This document shows positions 6,609 to 14,536 of a stretch of 64,000 nucleotides of DNA, piece by piece. The stretch lies in NCBI RefSeq assembly GCF_013185915.1, contig NZ_JAAZUH010000002.1, positions 939,136 through 1,003,135 of the forward strand, given 5' to 3'. A model generated the notes under the pieces. It was not told where the DNA came from. It did no database searches and worked only from the letters and a program-made list of their open reading frames with translations. This DNA is from Stenotrophomonas bentonitica. Lineage in GTDB: Bacteria; Pseudomonadota; Gammaproteobacteria; Xanthomonadales; Xanthomonadaceae. Both the position numbers and the translations under genes were made by a program. How positions within the stretch are numbered: position 1 is the stretch's first letter; every line of letters begins with the position of its first letter.

Positions 6609-8660
6609 ATGAACGCCGTACTCAAAACCGAAGCCATCACCATCGAAGCCGCCGCCCCGCTGGAAATGGCCGACCCGTCCAAGAACCTGATTCTGGTTCC
6701 GCTCTCGCAGTTGCTGCCGCGCCGCTCCAAGCGCAACGCCCGCAAGATGCCGCGCCTGTCCATCCCCGAACTGGCCGCGAGCATTGCCCGCATCGGCCTG
6801 CTGCAAAACCTTATCGTCATCCTTGCCACCGATGGCGAGGCTTACGAAGTGGTGGCAGGCGACCGCCGCCTGACCGCCTTGAAGCTGCTGGCGAAGAAGA
6901 AGCGCATCCCCGCCGACTACGAAGTGCCGTGCCTGCTGGTGCCCGATGCGTCCGCTCGTACCGTCAGCCTCGCGGAAAACCTGATGCGCGAGCAGATGCA
7001 CCCCGCCGACCAGTTCGAGGCGTTCGCCGCGCTGGTCAAGGAAGGCCGGCCCATCGAGGACATTGCCGCCGACTTCGGCGTGTCCCCGCTGGTGGTGCAG
7101 CGCCGCTTGAAGCTCGCCCACATCGCGCCGCGCCTGATGGCCGACTACCGCGCCGGAACCGTCACGCTGGAACAGTTGATGGCCTTGACCATCACCGACG
7201 ACCACGCCGCGCAGGAAGCCGCGTTCTATGGTGCGCCGGAATGGCAGCGCAGCCCGCCCAAGCTGCGCGAGCGCCTGACCGAGCGCGAAATCGACGCCGC
7301 GCACGCGCTGGTGCGCTTCGTCGGGCTGGACACCTACCGGCAGGCAGGCGGCGGCATCCGCCGCGACCTGTTCGCAGAAGGCGCTGCCGGAACCTACCTC
7401 ACCGATACCGCAGTGCTGGAAACGCTGGTGCGCGACAAGCTGGCAACGCTGGCCGAGGACGTGCGCGCCGAGGGCTGGGCGTGGGTGGAGGCCGTGCCGC
7501 ATCTGGCCTACGAGGAACGGCAGGCGTTCCAGAACGCCCCGCGCCATCGCCGCGAGCCGACCACCCGCGAGGCCCGCCGCATCGCCTCGTTGGAAACCCG
7601 CCTCGAAAAGATCGACGCCGAACTGGAAGAAGCCTGCGACGCCGAGGACGAGGCCAAGGCCGAGAAGCTGGAACAGCGGCGCGATCAGGTGGTCGGGGAA
7701 CTGCAAGACGCGGAGGACGCCTTACAAGGCTATGCGCCCGAGGTGCGCGAGGTGGCCGGTGCCATCGTCACCATCGACCGCAACGGCGAGGCCGTCATTC
7801 ATCGCGGCCTGCTGCGCGAGGCCGAGGCCAAGGCGCTGCGCACGCTGGAAAAGCTGCGGCGCGGTTTCAGCAACACCGAAGGCGAAGCCGCCAACGACGA
7901 GCACGAGGACGCCGACGACGCGCCCAAGGCCGCGAGCCTGTCCGACCGGCTGGCGCAGCGGTTGAGCGCCCACCGCACGGCGGCGCTGCAAATCGAAGTC
8001 GCACGGCATCCGCACGTCGCGCTGGCCGCGCTGGTGCATGGCATGGTGCAGACCGTCTTGCAGCCCGACGCCTACGGCGATGGCCTGCCGCTCGGCGTGC
8101 GCCTCACGGCGCAAGACCGACTGGAAGGCATGGCCCCGGACTGGCCGGAATCGCCCGCTGCCGTGGCGCTGCGCGAACTGCAACAGGTGGCCGGTGAAGC
8201 CTTGCCGGAGGACAGCGCCGAACTGTTCGCCGCGCTGCTGGCGAAGCCGCAAGACGAACTGGTGCGGCTGCTGGCCGTGTGCGTGGCTTCCACGGTGGAC
8301 GTGGTGACGCCTCGCGCCACGGCGCACCAGCCCGGCGGGGAACTGGCGCAGGCCGTGGGCCTCGACATGGCCGCATGGTGGAAGCCGACCGCAGAAGGCT
8401 ATTTCAAGCACGTTTCCAAGGCCGTGATTCTGGATGCCGTGGGGGAGTACGCGCCCGAGCAGGTCAACCGGCTGGCGAAGTTGAAGAAGGCCGACATTGC
8501 CAGCGAGGCCGAGCGGCTGGCCGATGGCACGGGCTGGATGCCCGGCATCTTCAAGGCCGCAGGCCCGCAGGATGCCGCGCAGGAGGAAAGCCCGGAGCAG
8601 GACGCCCCGGAGGATGCCGAAGCAATGGCGGATGAACCCGCCGAGGCGCTGGCCGCTTGA
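6609..8660 (+). CDS. ParB/RepB/Spo0J-like nuclease-domain protein
   Basis: A 683-residue protein with an N-terminal ParB/Srx domain at about residues 25-110 (LSIPELAASIARIGLLQNL, YEVVAGDRRLTALKLL, SLAENLMREQMHPADQFEAF). A helix-turn-helix KorB-like region follows (FGVSPLVVQRRLKLAHIAP), then a coiled coil (residues ~315-370, Glu/Lys rich) and a long acidic helical C-terminus ending in an EE/DA-rich tail. It is much longer than chromosomal ParB, as is usual for ICE versions. Likely roles are partition or DNA binding for the excised element. An AGGAG site precedes the ATG. Confidence 0.9.
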   Translation: MNAVLKTEAITIEAAAPLEMADPSKNLILVPLSQLLPRRSKRNARKMPRLSIPELAASIARIGLLQNLIVILATDGEAYEVVAGDRRLTALKLLAKKKRIPADYEVPCLLVPDASARTVSLAENLMREQMHPADQFEAFAALVKEGRPIEDIAADFGVSPLVVQRRLKLAHIAPRLMADYRAGTVTLEQLMALTITDDHAAQEAAFYGAPEWQRSPPKLRERLTEREIDAAHALVRFVGLDTYRQAGGGIRRDLFAEGAAGTYLTDTAVLETLVRDKLATLAEDVRAEGWAWVEAVPHLAYEERQAFQNAPRHRREPTTREARRIASLETRLEKIDAELEEACDAEDEAKAEKLEQRRDQVVGELQDAEDALQGYAPEVREVAGAIVTIDRNGEAVIHRGLLREAEAKALRTLEKLRRGFSNTEGEAANDEHEDADDAPKAASLSDRLAQRLSAHRTAALQIEVARHPHVALAALVHGMVQTVLQPDAYGDGLPLGVRLTAQDRLEGMAPDWPESPAAVALRELQQVAGEALPEDSAELFAALLAKPQDELVRLLAVCVASTVDVVTPRATAHQPGGELAQAVGLDMAAWWKPTAEGYFKHVSKAVILDAVGEYAPEQVNRLAKLKKADIASEAERLADGTGWMPGIFKAAGPQDAAQEESPEQDAPEDAEAMADEPAEALAA

Positions 8661-8674
8661 CCCGCGCCGAAGGC

Positions 8675-8702
8675 AAGCGCCCCGGCCTCGACCGGGGCGC
8701 TT
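8675..8702. repeat. Hairpin between the parB-like gene and the next ORF
   Basis: AAGCGCCCCGG-CCTCGA-CCGGGGCGCTT is a perfect 11-bp stem, 14 nt after the stop of the ParB-like gene and just before the ribosome site of the next small gene. There is no T-run. It may attenuate or protect the transcript end. Confidence 0.6.
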
Positions 8703-8722
8703 CGCTGCAAGGAGAAGCCCCC

Positions 8723-8932
8723 ATGACCCGTACCACCACCAGTCGCCCGCGCATGGCGGCCATCTACGCCGCCGGCACGGTACGCGCCCGCCGCTGGCAC
8801 GGCGCAGGCGACGTGCGCGGCTACCGCCCGCCCTCGGGCTGGTCAGCCCGCGCAGACCTCACCGACATTCATCCCCTCACGGGCCGCGCCTTGCCGCGTG
8901 CCGTGTGGTGGCTTATCGAGACGAAGGAATAA
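8723..8932 (+). CDS. Small conserved ICE protein of unknown function
   Basis: A 69-residue basic protein (MTRTTTSRPRMAAIYAAGTV, then RRWHGAGDVRGYRPPSGWSA, ending LPRAVWWLIETKE). Short basic proteins like this follow parB-like genes in related ICEs. AAGGAG lies 8 nt before the ATG, preferred over an in-frame ATG 66 nt upstream that overlaps a hairpin. No enzymatic motif is visible. Confidence 0.7.
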   Translation: MTRTTTSRPRMAAIYAAGTVRARRWHGAGDVRGYRPPSGWSARADLTDIHPLTGRALPRAVWWLIETKE

Positions 8933-8942
8933 CCGCGTTCAG

Positions 8943-8977
8943 CACCGCGCCCAGGCCGTGCCGTCCTGGGCGCGGTG
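8943..8977. terminator. Strong hairpin after the small ORF
   Basis: CACCGCGCCCAGG-9 nt-CCTGGGCGCGGTG is a perfect 13-bp stem 11 nt after the preceding stop. There is no T-run, so it is terminator-like rather than a proven rho-independent site. It closes the DUF932-parB-small ORF transcript before the convergent GNAT gene. Confidence 0.6.
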
Positions 8978-9061
8978 AAATGCAAATCCGGTCGCGGCAG
9001 TGGCCGCGCCCGGTGTTCAAGGCCAGCAGCCGATTCAGAACGCCGCCGCCTTCGCGCTGGC

Positions 9062-9580
9062 TCAGGCGGCGGCGTTGAAAGCATCGCTGTAGTGCGCGAT
9101 GCCTTCGGGAACCGGCCCATGTAGGGCCAGCGCCATGAAGTAGCCGGGCGGCACGCCCGGCAGTTGCAGGCCCGCATGGGCCTGAAAACCAAAACCCGCG
9201 TAGTACGCGGGATCGCCCAGCAGCACGCAGCCTGCGGCCTGCATGGCCCGCAGTTCAGACAGCGCCTGTTCCATCAGGCGCGAGCCGATGCCGTGCCCTT
9301 GCCTTTGCGGCAGGACGAAGATCGGCCCCAAGCCGTACCAGCCTTCGGCCTTGTGGCCGTTGCGATCGGTGATGGTCACGGGCGACAGGGCCACATGGCC
9401 GACGACCTGGCCGTGTTCCTCGGCCACGATGGAAAGCGTCAGTTCGCCGGCGGCGCGCAGGGCGCGCATGATGAACTGCTCGGTGTGGCTGGTGTGCGGT
9501 GCATCGGCGAAGGCGGCGACCGTGACGGCCTCGATGGCGGCCATGTCGTCAGGTGTTTCGTGTCGTAGCTGGATGGTCAT
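9062..9580 (-). CDS. GNAT N-acetyltransferase
   Basis: A 172-residue YhbS-like GCN5-related acetyltransferase that would transfer acetyl from acetyl-CoA to an unknown amine. Acetyl-CoA-binding signature: LGPIFVLPQRQGHGIGSRLM (R/Q-x-x-G-x-G/A), preceded by VVGHVALSPVTI and followed by GDPAYYAGFGF. The ATG at 9580 starts the recognisable domain; the upstream in-frame extension is repeat-derived. It is cargo inserted between backbone genes and transcribed against them. Confidence 0.85.
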   Translation of the reverse strand: MTIQLRHETPDDMAAIEAVTVAAFADAPHTSHTEQFIMRALRAAGELTLSIVAEEHGQVVGHVALSPVTITDRNGHKAEGWYGLGPIFVLPQRQGHGIGSRLMEQALSELRAMQAAGCVLLGDPAYYAGFGFQAHAGLQLPGVPPGYFMALALHGPVPEGIAHYSDAFNAAA

Positions 9581-9645
9581 GGACTGCTCTTGGATTCCTT
9601 CCTGAAAATATAGAACGGCCTGGGCGTGTCGGCGCTTCGCCCCGC

Positions 9646-9836
9646 CGGGCTTTCGGGCTACGCCCCGTGCCGTCTTTGTCGTCACGGCCATTCGACTTCA
9701 ATCCCTCACGCCTTCGCGCCTGCGGCGCTGCGCGCTTCGCTTGCCTCCAGGGGAAAGCCCTGCGGGCTATCCCCGCCGCGCAATGCTTGGCGCCCCTCGA
9801 TGCGACCGAACCGGCTGCGCCGGATCGCCCCGCCGC
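9646..9836. repeat. Dispersed GC-rich element, copy C1
   Basis: About 190 bp closely similar to 10859-11053. Shared blocks include CCCCGTGCCGTCTTTG, CACGGCCATTCGACT, AATCCCTCACGCCTTCGCGC, the box CTGCGCGCTTCGCTTGCC (9728-9745) and CGGATCG.CCCCGCC. A nested hairpin GGGGA-A-AGCCC-TGC-GGGCT-A-TCCCC lies at 9750-9774. The 5' blocks also match the 5' half of the A elements, so C and A belong to one family. Confidence 0.65.
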
Positions 9837-10384
9837 AATGGACGGGATGCTGGCGAACACGCTGGCGCTTGCTGCGGCAGGTTGTGCAGATGCGTGCCGT
9901 CCTCAACGCTGGCGGTTCCTGCCCATCACGTTACGAAGGACGGTTCACGGACAACCCAACCGGCATCGCTGGTCTTGTTCCACGCCACGCCTCAAGACCG
10001 GCACCGCAAGGTGCGGCGGGGGCGTTCTCGCCTGTCATTGGGTGGTTGACCTTGCCCGCGTCAGTGGGCGAGCCGGAGAAGCCTTCGGGCGGGGATGCCG
10101 AGTCGGCTCCATCTCCTTTCGGAGCGGTTCGTCCCAAGGCGTCCTTGTCTCGTTGTGAATCCTGGCGGGGGCGCGGCTGCGCCTCGGGCTTCATGGCTGC
10201 AACCGTCCGGCGAAAACAATTTCCCCGCTGCTGCGCGGCTTCCTCGCGCAGCAAATTGTTTTCGCCTCCCGGCTCTCCACTGCGTTTCGACCGCAAGCGG
10301 TGCAGCCAGCCCGTCCCCCGCTGGCCGGATCACAACAAGGACGCGATGGGCGCGAACCTTGTTCCACCGAAAGGAGAAATCATC
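9837..10384 (+). other. Gene-free leader region before the DUF736 gene
   Basis: About 550 bp without a convincing gene; the readable frames here are GC-driven. The one clear structure is a long hairpin at 10209-10266. The stretch ends at the AAGGAG ribosome site of the DUF736 gene. It is expected to hold the promoter of that gene, but no consensus hexamers stand out. Confidence 0.5.
10209..10266. repeat. Long two-part hairpin
   Basis: The outer stem GGCGAAAACAATTT (10209-10222)/AAATTGTTTTCGCC (10253-10266) is a perfect 14-bp match. The inner stem GCTGCGCG (10230-10237)/CGCGCAGC (10245-10252) is also perfect, with a one-sided 7-nt bulge between the stems. The AT-rich outer arms stand out from the GC-rich surroundings. 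It could be a protein-binding cruciform or a leader RNA fold. Confidence 0.75.
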
Positions 10385-10699
10385 ATGGCCAACATCGGCA
10401 CCTTCACCGCAGACAAAGACGGCTTCACCGGCACGCTCCGCACCCTGACCCTCAACGTCAAGGTCAAGCTGGTTCCCAACGACAAGGGCAGCAGCGAGAA
10501 CGCCCCCGACTTCCGCCTCCAGGCCGCCGGCCACGACATCGGCGCGGCGTGGAACAAGACCAGCGAGGCCGGGCGGGAATACAAGTCCGTGACCCTCGAC
10601 GATCCTTCGTTCCCGGCTCCGGTCTATGCCCGCCTGATCGAAGGCGAGGACGGCACGCACGACCTGATCTGGTCGCGCAGCAAGCCCCAGGCGGCGTGA
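10385..10699 (+). CDS. DUF736 family protein
   Basis: A 104-residue DUF736 protein (starts [20 protein letters not shown]; contains [19 protein letters not shown]; ends near [19 protein letters not shown]). DUF736 proteins are widespread on plasmids and ICEs of alpha-, beta- and gammaproteobacteria; their function is unknown. AAGGAG lies 9 nt before the ATG. The gene is flanked on both sides by copies of the C-type repeat. Confidence 0.9.
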   Translation: MANIGTFTADKDGFTGTLRTLTLNVKVKLVPNDKGSSENAPDFRLQAAGHDIGAAWNKTSEAGREYKSVTLDDPSFPAPVYARLIEGEDGTHDLIWSRSKPQAA

Positions 10700-10858
10700 C
10701 CGCCGCAGCGCCCCGTCCATTGCGGCGGGGCGCTGCGCTATCACTACGTCCCATACCAGACCGAGATAGGCAGTGGCCTTTTTCGGGTCGCATCTTCATG
10801 TTGGGAAGCCAGCACCAGCGGCTGCGATCAAAGCATGGCGTTTCGGCGCGTTGCGCCA

Positions 10859-11053
10859 CCGGGCTTTGCGGGCTGCGCCCCGTGCCGTCTTTGCCGTCAC
10901 GGCCATTCGACTCCAATCCCTCACGCCTTCGCGCCTGCGGCGCTGCGCGCTACGCTTGCCTCCAGGGGATCGGCGCAAGGCCCATCCCCGCCGCGCTGCA
11001 CTTGGCGCCCCTTGAACACCGCCGAACCGGCCTGCGCCGGATCGACCCCGCCC
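10859..11053. repeat. Dispersed GC-rich element, copy C2
   Basis: A close copy of C1 (9646-9836), including the box CTGCGCGCTACGCTTGCC (10943-10960). The outer stem GGGGA/TCCCC (10965-10969/10985-10989) is kept, while its inner stem is replaced by GGC/GCC. It runs almost into the stop codon of the XRE regulator gene on the other strand. Confidence 0.65.
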
Positions 11054-11056
11054 AGC

Positions 11057-11350
11057 CTACGGCAGGGCTGCCGCTGCGAGCTGGCTTTCAGCCTCGCTCA
11101 TCAGCACCGCCGTGCTGCATTCGAGCGCGCCGGCAATCTTGAAGATGATCGCCAGCGTTGGCATGTGCTCGCCGCGCTCGATCTTGCCCATGTGCGAACG
11201 TTCGACGCCAGCCAGGTGCGCCAGCGATTCTTGCGCGATACCGCGCTCTATCCGCAGCGCACGCACCGCAGCGCCGAAGGCGTGAGCCAACTCGGCGTCA
11301 TGGGTGGTGGAGCCAGCCGGTCGGCCGGGCTGGACGGATCGCTTCTGCAT
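11057..11350 (-). CDS. XRE-family HTH transcriptional regulator
   Basis: A 97-residue Cro/CI-type repressor. The HTH spans about residues 25-80: FGAAVRALRIERGIAQESLA, HLAGVERSHMGKIERGEHMP, TLAIIFKIAGALECS. It probably represses itself and the divergent region. ATG at 11350 is chosen; an in-frame TTG at 11377 is possible. Neither has a ribosome site, suggesting a leaderless mRNA. A palindrome CGCTTCTG-CATGGA-CAGAAGCG overlaps the start codon and a related TTCTGCAGAA lies about 80 nt upstream. Confidence 0.88.
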   Translation of the reverse strand: MQKRSVQPGRPAGSTTHDAELAHAFGAAVRALRIERGIAQESLAHLAGVERSHMGKIERGEHMPTLAIIFKIAGALECSTAVLMSEAESQLAAAALP

Positions 11351-11438
11351 GGACAGAAGCGTCGATTCGCCGCACAATTAAAACCACGTTATCTTTAACT
11401 CATTCATCAAAACCCCACCGTTTTACGCTTCTGCAGAA
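11340..11438. promoter_or_regulatory. Putative operators of the XRE regulator
   Basis: A perfect 8-bp inverted repeat CGCTTCTG-6 nt-CAGAAGCG (11340-11361) overlaps the XRE start codon. A second site CGCTTCTGCAGAA (11426-11438), containing the palindrome TTCTGCAGAA, lies upstream. The shared half-site CGCTTCTG suggests two operators for the encoded repressor. This is inferred from placement and symmetry. Confidence 0.6.
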
Positions 11439-11565
11439 ATCCGTATTTACGGACTCCGACAAAGGCGCAGACCCACGGAATCACAATCGTGTTCATGCCC
11501 AAATCCGCCGATACGGTTTTGCGCCTTCACGCTTTGGCGGATTCGTGCAGCCGACGGGAATCGCC

Positions 11566-11913
11566 ATGAATCCGCTCATCACCGAGGACGACCGTGTGTG
11601 CCTGCTGGCCCACGGCCAGGCCCGCGCCGCTGGCCGGGCCATCGACCCGGTGCCCGTGGTCCGGTTGTTCACGCCGGACGCGCATGTGACTTGGCTGCTG
11701 GCCGCGCTCGATCCCGCCGATGGCGACACCGCCTGGGGACTTATCGACCTGGGGATCGGTATACCGGCGCAAGGCACCGTCAAGCTATCCGAGCTGGCCG
11801 GCATCGTCGGGCCGCGCCAGCAGCCCGTGATGCGTGACCTCTATTTCTGCCCAACGCGCACGCTGTCGGAATACACCCGGCTGGCCCAGCGCGACGGGGC
11901 TATCCCGGACTGA
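11566..11913 (+). CDS. DUF2958 family protein (copy 2)
   Basis: A 115-residue DUF2958 protein, a paralogue of 4133-4483: both read PVV(K/R)LFTPDA..TWLL, then a GL.DLG(I/L)G.P block, V.L.EL and a C-terminal LSEYTRLAQRDG/LSAYARDARLAG. Function unknown. GGGA lies before the ATG. It is divergent from the XRE gene and so may be controlled by that repressor. Confidence 0.85.
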   Translation: MNPLITEDDRVCLLAHGQARAAGRAIDPVPVVRLFTPDAHVTWLLAALDPADGDTAWGLIDLGIGIPAQGTVKLSELAGIVGPRQQPVMRDLYFCPTRTLSEYTRLAQRDGAIPD

Positions 11914-12224
11914 ACAAGGCTGACTGTGATTTTTTCAGTCTGGTGTCATGCCGGTCAGGTCTCAATCGGCATTCTTGCGGCATACCCCGGCCAGTCTGAT
12001 CGAAACAGTCATGATGCGTGGCGCGGGTTGCGGCAGGCTGGACAATGCAGCGCTCCAAGTTCGGAGTGCTGCCGCCGCCGCATTGAGACAAACACTGCTA
12101 CGCATCGGAGCCATTCGGTCTTGACCCCTTCCACCTATCTTGAACCTCCAAATTTTCCAACGATGGCGATGTAGCGCGTAGTCCCTTCCGTGACGGCGAA
12201 TCCTGTTCTCAGGGAGGAGGCGCC
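11914..12224 (+). other. 311-bp intergenic region before the DUF2285 gene
   Basis: No gene is supported here. A possible -35 TTGACC (12121-12126) precedes an AT-richer stretch, and a strong AGGGAGGAGG ribosome site lies directly before the next gene. No hairpin longer than a few base pairs was noticed. Confidence 0.5.
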
Positions 12225-12998
12225 ATGGTCAATCCCCATCACCTCGCGCACTGGTATCCCACTGCGGCGTACCTGTTTGTCCTGTGGCTCGATGCGCTCG
12301 CGCTGGCTTGGGAATACCTGCGCAGGAATCCCGACTACCGGCTTGACTGGCTGCGCCATCATCGCCGGCTGCAAGCTGCGCAGCAGGCGGCTCAACGCTG
12401 GGGCTTGCGCTTGCTGGAAGACCCAGCCCTGGATGCGCGCGACGCGCATCCGGCCTGGCTGCCCGGCTCCGATGCCGTGGTGCAGCTCTACCCGGATGCC
12501 GATCCACCACTGGACGCCGCCGCGTTCGCGTTCTGGCACATCCCCGGCCACAAGCACCTGCTGCATGATGGCAAGGGCCTGGCGCTGATCGCGCGCAGTC
12601 CTGGTCGCTGCCTGCGCTTCGCGCTGGCGCCCGGCCTGCAAGACGGCATGGCCGTGGTCCATGCCTATCGCGGCGGCACTACCGCGCCTGCGCGCGGCTA
12701 TGCGCCGGGCGCAGCCATTGCCGATGCCAAGCCCAGGCCAACACCGGCCGCGCTGCTGGAACTGCATACCCTGCAAGCGCTCGACGCCACCCTGGCGGGC
12801 GCGTCCTTGCGCGAGGTCGGTGAAGGCTTGTTCGGCGTGGATGCCTTGGCCGATTGGTACAGCGACGGTGGCCTGCGCTCGAAGGTGCGCCGTCTGGTGC
12901 GGCGAGGCGATGCAATGATGCGCGGCGGCTATCGCCGGATAGCACAAATTTCGCCGCTTGAGAAGGGTCGTTCTGATGATGGCGCAAAACGACCCTGA
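12225..12998 (+). CDS. DUF2285 domain protein (ICE regulator-like)
   Basis: A 257-residue protein with a Trp/Tyr-rich N-terminal DUF6499-like part (HLAHWYPTAAYLFVLWLDAL, AWEYLRRNPDYRLDWLRHHR). A DUF2285 domain forms the C-terminal half (LLELHTLQALDATLAGASLR, EVGEGLFGVDALADWYSDGG, RSKVRRLVRRG), which resembles an HTH DNA-binding unit. Such proteins are encoded just upstream of repA-like genes in Tn4371-like and related ICEs and are probably transcription factors. The start has a strong GGAGG site. Confidence 0.85.
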   Translation: MVNPHHLAHWYPTAAYLFVLWLDALALAWEYLRRNPDYRLDWLRHHRRLQAAQQAAQRWGLRLLEDPALDARDAHPAWLPGSDAVVQLYPDADPPLDAAAFAFWHIPGHKHLLHDGKGLALIARSPGRCLRFALAPGLQDGMAVVHAYRGGTTAPARGYAPGAAIADAKPRPTPAALLELHTLQALDATLAGASLREVGEGLFGVDALADWYSDGGLRSKVRRLVRRGDAMMRGGYRRIAQISPLEKGRSDDGAKRP

Positions 12999-13081
12999 GC
13001 AGAACAGCTTGGTTTTCTGAGACTGCCTCCATCCGGTTGCGCTGTGTGGCCGGAGCTTTGAAAGCTATGGAGGTTTACACC

Positions 13082-13363
13082 ATGCGTCCCGCTCCCTTGC
13101 GGCCTGCCGCCACTGCTGTCGCTGCGTCCATGCAGCCTCAACGCTACCTGACCAACGACGAAGCTGCCGAGTACCTGCGCCTGTCGCCGCGCACCCTGGA
13201 GAAACAGCGCGTGATCGGTGGTGGCCCGCGCTTTCGCAAGTTCGGTCGCCGCGTCATGTACGCCGTGGCCGACCTCGACATATGGGCGGCCGACCGCAGC
13301 TTCGAGACGACTTCCGATCCCGAATACGCCGAGCATCATGCGGCGGACAGCCGTGCGCGCTGA
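13082..13363 (+). CDS. Excisionase-family HTH DNA-binding protein
   Basis: A 93-residue protein with one HTH_17 (MerR-like) domain: YLTNDEAAEYLRLSPRTLEK, QRVIGGGPRFRKFGRRVMYA, VADLDIWAADR. GGAGG 8 nt upstream supports ATG 13082 over ATG 13067. It ends 26 nt before repA. Proteins at this location are usual in ICE replication modules and may regulate repA or excision. Confidence 0.88.
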   Translation: MRPAPLRPAATAVAASMQPQRYLTNDEAAEYLRLSPRTLEKQRVIGGGPRFRKFGRRVMYAVADLDIWAADRSFETTSDPEYAEHHAADSRAR

Positions 13364-13389
13364 ACGCTGGCGCGCAGGTGGCCTTTGCC

Positions 13390-14247
13390 ATGTCCAGCCC
13401 TGCGCTGCCGCACCGGCAGCAGCCGATGCAGGAACGCGAACAGCTCGACCTGTTCCGCGCCTTGCCCGGCGACATGGCGCCGCGCGACAGCCAGGATTTG
13501 ATGGCCTATCCGTTCTTCTCGCTCGGCAAGTCCAAGCGGGTCAAGCCGATCGACTTCCGGGCGGGCAACATCACGATCCGCGTGGAAGGCACGCAGGAGC
13601 ACGGTATCGCCACTATTTGGGATGCGGACGTGCTGATCTGGGCGGCCTCGCAGATCGTGGAGGCGAAGGACGCGGGCCTGCGGCCCTCGCGGCTGATGCG
13701 CGCCACGCCCTACGAGATCCTGCGCTTCATCGGGCGCGGCAAGTCGCTGCGCGACTACCAGCGCCTCAAGGCCGCGCTGGATCGCCTGCAATCGACCACG
13801 GTGGCCACGTCCATCCGCGAGACGACCGGGCGGCGCCTGAACCGCTTCTCGTGGATCAACGAATGGAAGGAACTGGCCGATGCCAATGGCACGCCGCTGG
13901 GCATCGAGCTGATCCTGCCGGACTGGTTCTATGCCGGCGTGCTCGACGCCGCCCTGGTGCTGACCATCGACCCGGCGTATTTCCGGCTGACGGGTGGCAT
14001 CGAGCGGTGGCTTTATCGCCTGGTGCGCAAGCATGGCGGCAGGCAGGCGCACGGCTGGCAGTTCGACTTTCGCTACCTGCACCAGAAATCGGGCAGCACC
14101 GCGAAGCCTTACGACTTCGCCTGCGACCTGCGCGCGCTGGTCGCGCGGCAGTCGCTGCCCGGCTACGTGTTGGGAATCGAGCGGATGCCGGACGACGGAA
14201 CGGAATTGCTGACCTTCCGGCCCGTGCCGCAAACGGCACGGGGATAA
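13390..14247 (+). CDS. repA: Replication initiator protein RepA
   Basis: A 285-residue plasmid-type initiator. Landmarks are PFFSLGKSKRVKPIDFRAGN, LRPSRLMRATPYEILRFIGR, DYQRLKAALDRLQSTTVATS and GGIERWLYRLVRKHGGR, typical of the RepA family of Tn4371-like ICEs with two winged-helix domains. It would bind iterons and open the origin for replication of the excised circle. Three 17-bp direct repeats begin 24 bp after its stop codon. The start is placed at ATG 13390 after an AGGTGG site. Confidence 0.92.
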   Translation: MSSPALPHRQQPMQEREQLDLFRALPGDMAPRDSQDLMAYPFFSLGKSKRVKPIDFRAGNITIRVEGTQEHGIATIWDADVLIWAASQIVEAKDAGLRPSRLMRATPYEILRFIGRGKSLRDYQRLKAALDRLQSTTVATSIRETTGRRLNRFSWINEWKELADANGTPLGIELILPDWFYAGVLDAALVLTIDPAYFRLTGGIERWLYRLVRKHGGRQAHGWQFDFRYLHQKSGSTAKPYDFACDLRALVARQSLPGYVLGIERMPDDGTELLTFRPVPQTARG

Positions 14248-14271
14248 CTCCGGGAGAGCCTGTGAATGGTG

Positions 14272-14409
14272 TCGTGCTATCAGGCGTGCGGGGTATCGTG
14301 CTATCGGGCGTGGGACTATCGTGCTATCAGGCGTGCCGATCGGCCGCAAACCCGCGCCAGCATTGGGTTTGCGCGCCCTCTAACTTCCCTAACTTAATCT
14401 CTCTAACTT
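14272..14409. repeat. Candidate oriV: three 17-bp iterons, hairpin and AT-rich repeats
   Basis: TCGTGCTATC(A/G)GGCGTG occurs three times in direct orientation at 14272-14288, 14296-14312 and 14319-14335, spaced 24 and 23 bp, about two helical turns. Next come a 9-bp hairpin CGCAAACCC/GGGTTTGCG (14345-14373) and three CTAACTT repeats (14380, 14389, 14403) in a locally AT-rich tract. Iterons plus an AT-rich zone beside repA are the classic layout of an iteron origin. Confidence 0.75.
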
Positions 14410-14536
14410 TTAGTAGGGAAGCGCCGCTGCGGTGGACAACCGCCACGCGGCCAGAAACGGCAGGCAATCACGACCACCAGATAACAGGTTTTGCAAGCGA
14501 ATGGAAGCAAGGCTTTCCAGCACGGAGGGCCGCGCC

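Noticed and set aside
6594..7706. Long minus-strand open frame opposite the ParB-like gene
   Set aside because: High GC keeps the antisense frame open; the plus-strand product has clear ParB motifs, a ribosome site and codon periodicity. Several similar antisense frames (for example opposite repA, trbE and mnhA) were dropped for the same reason.
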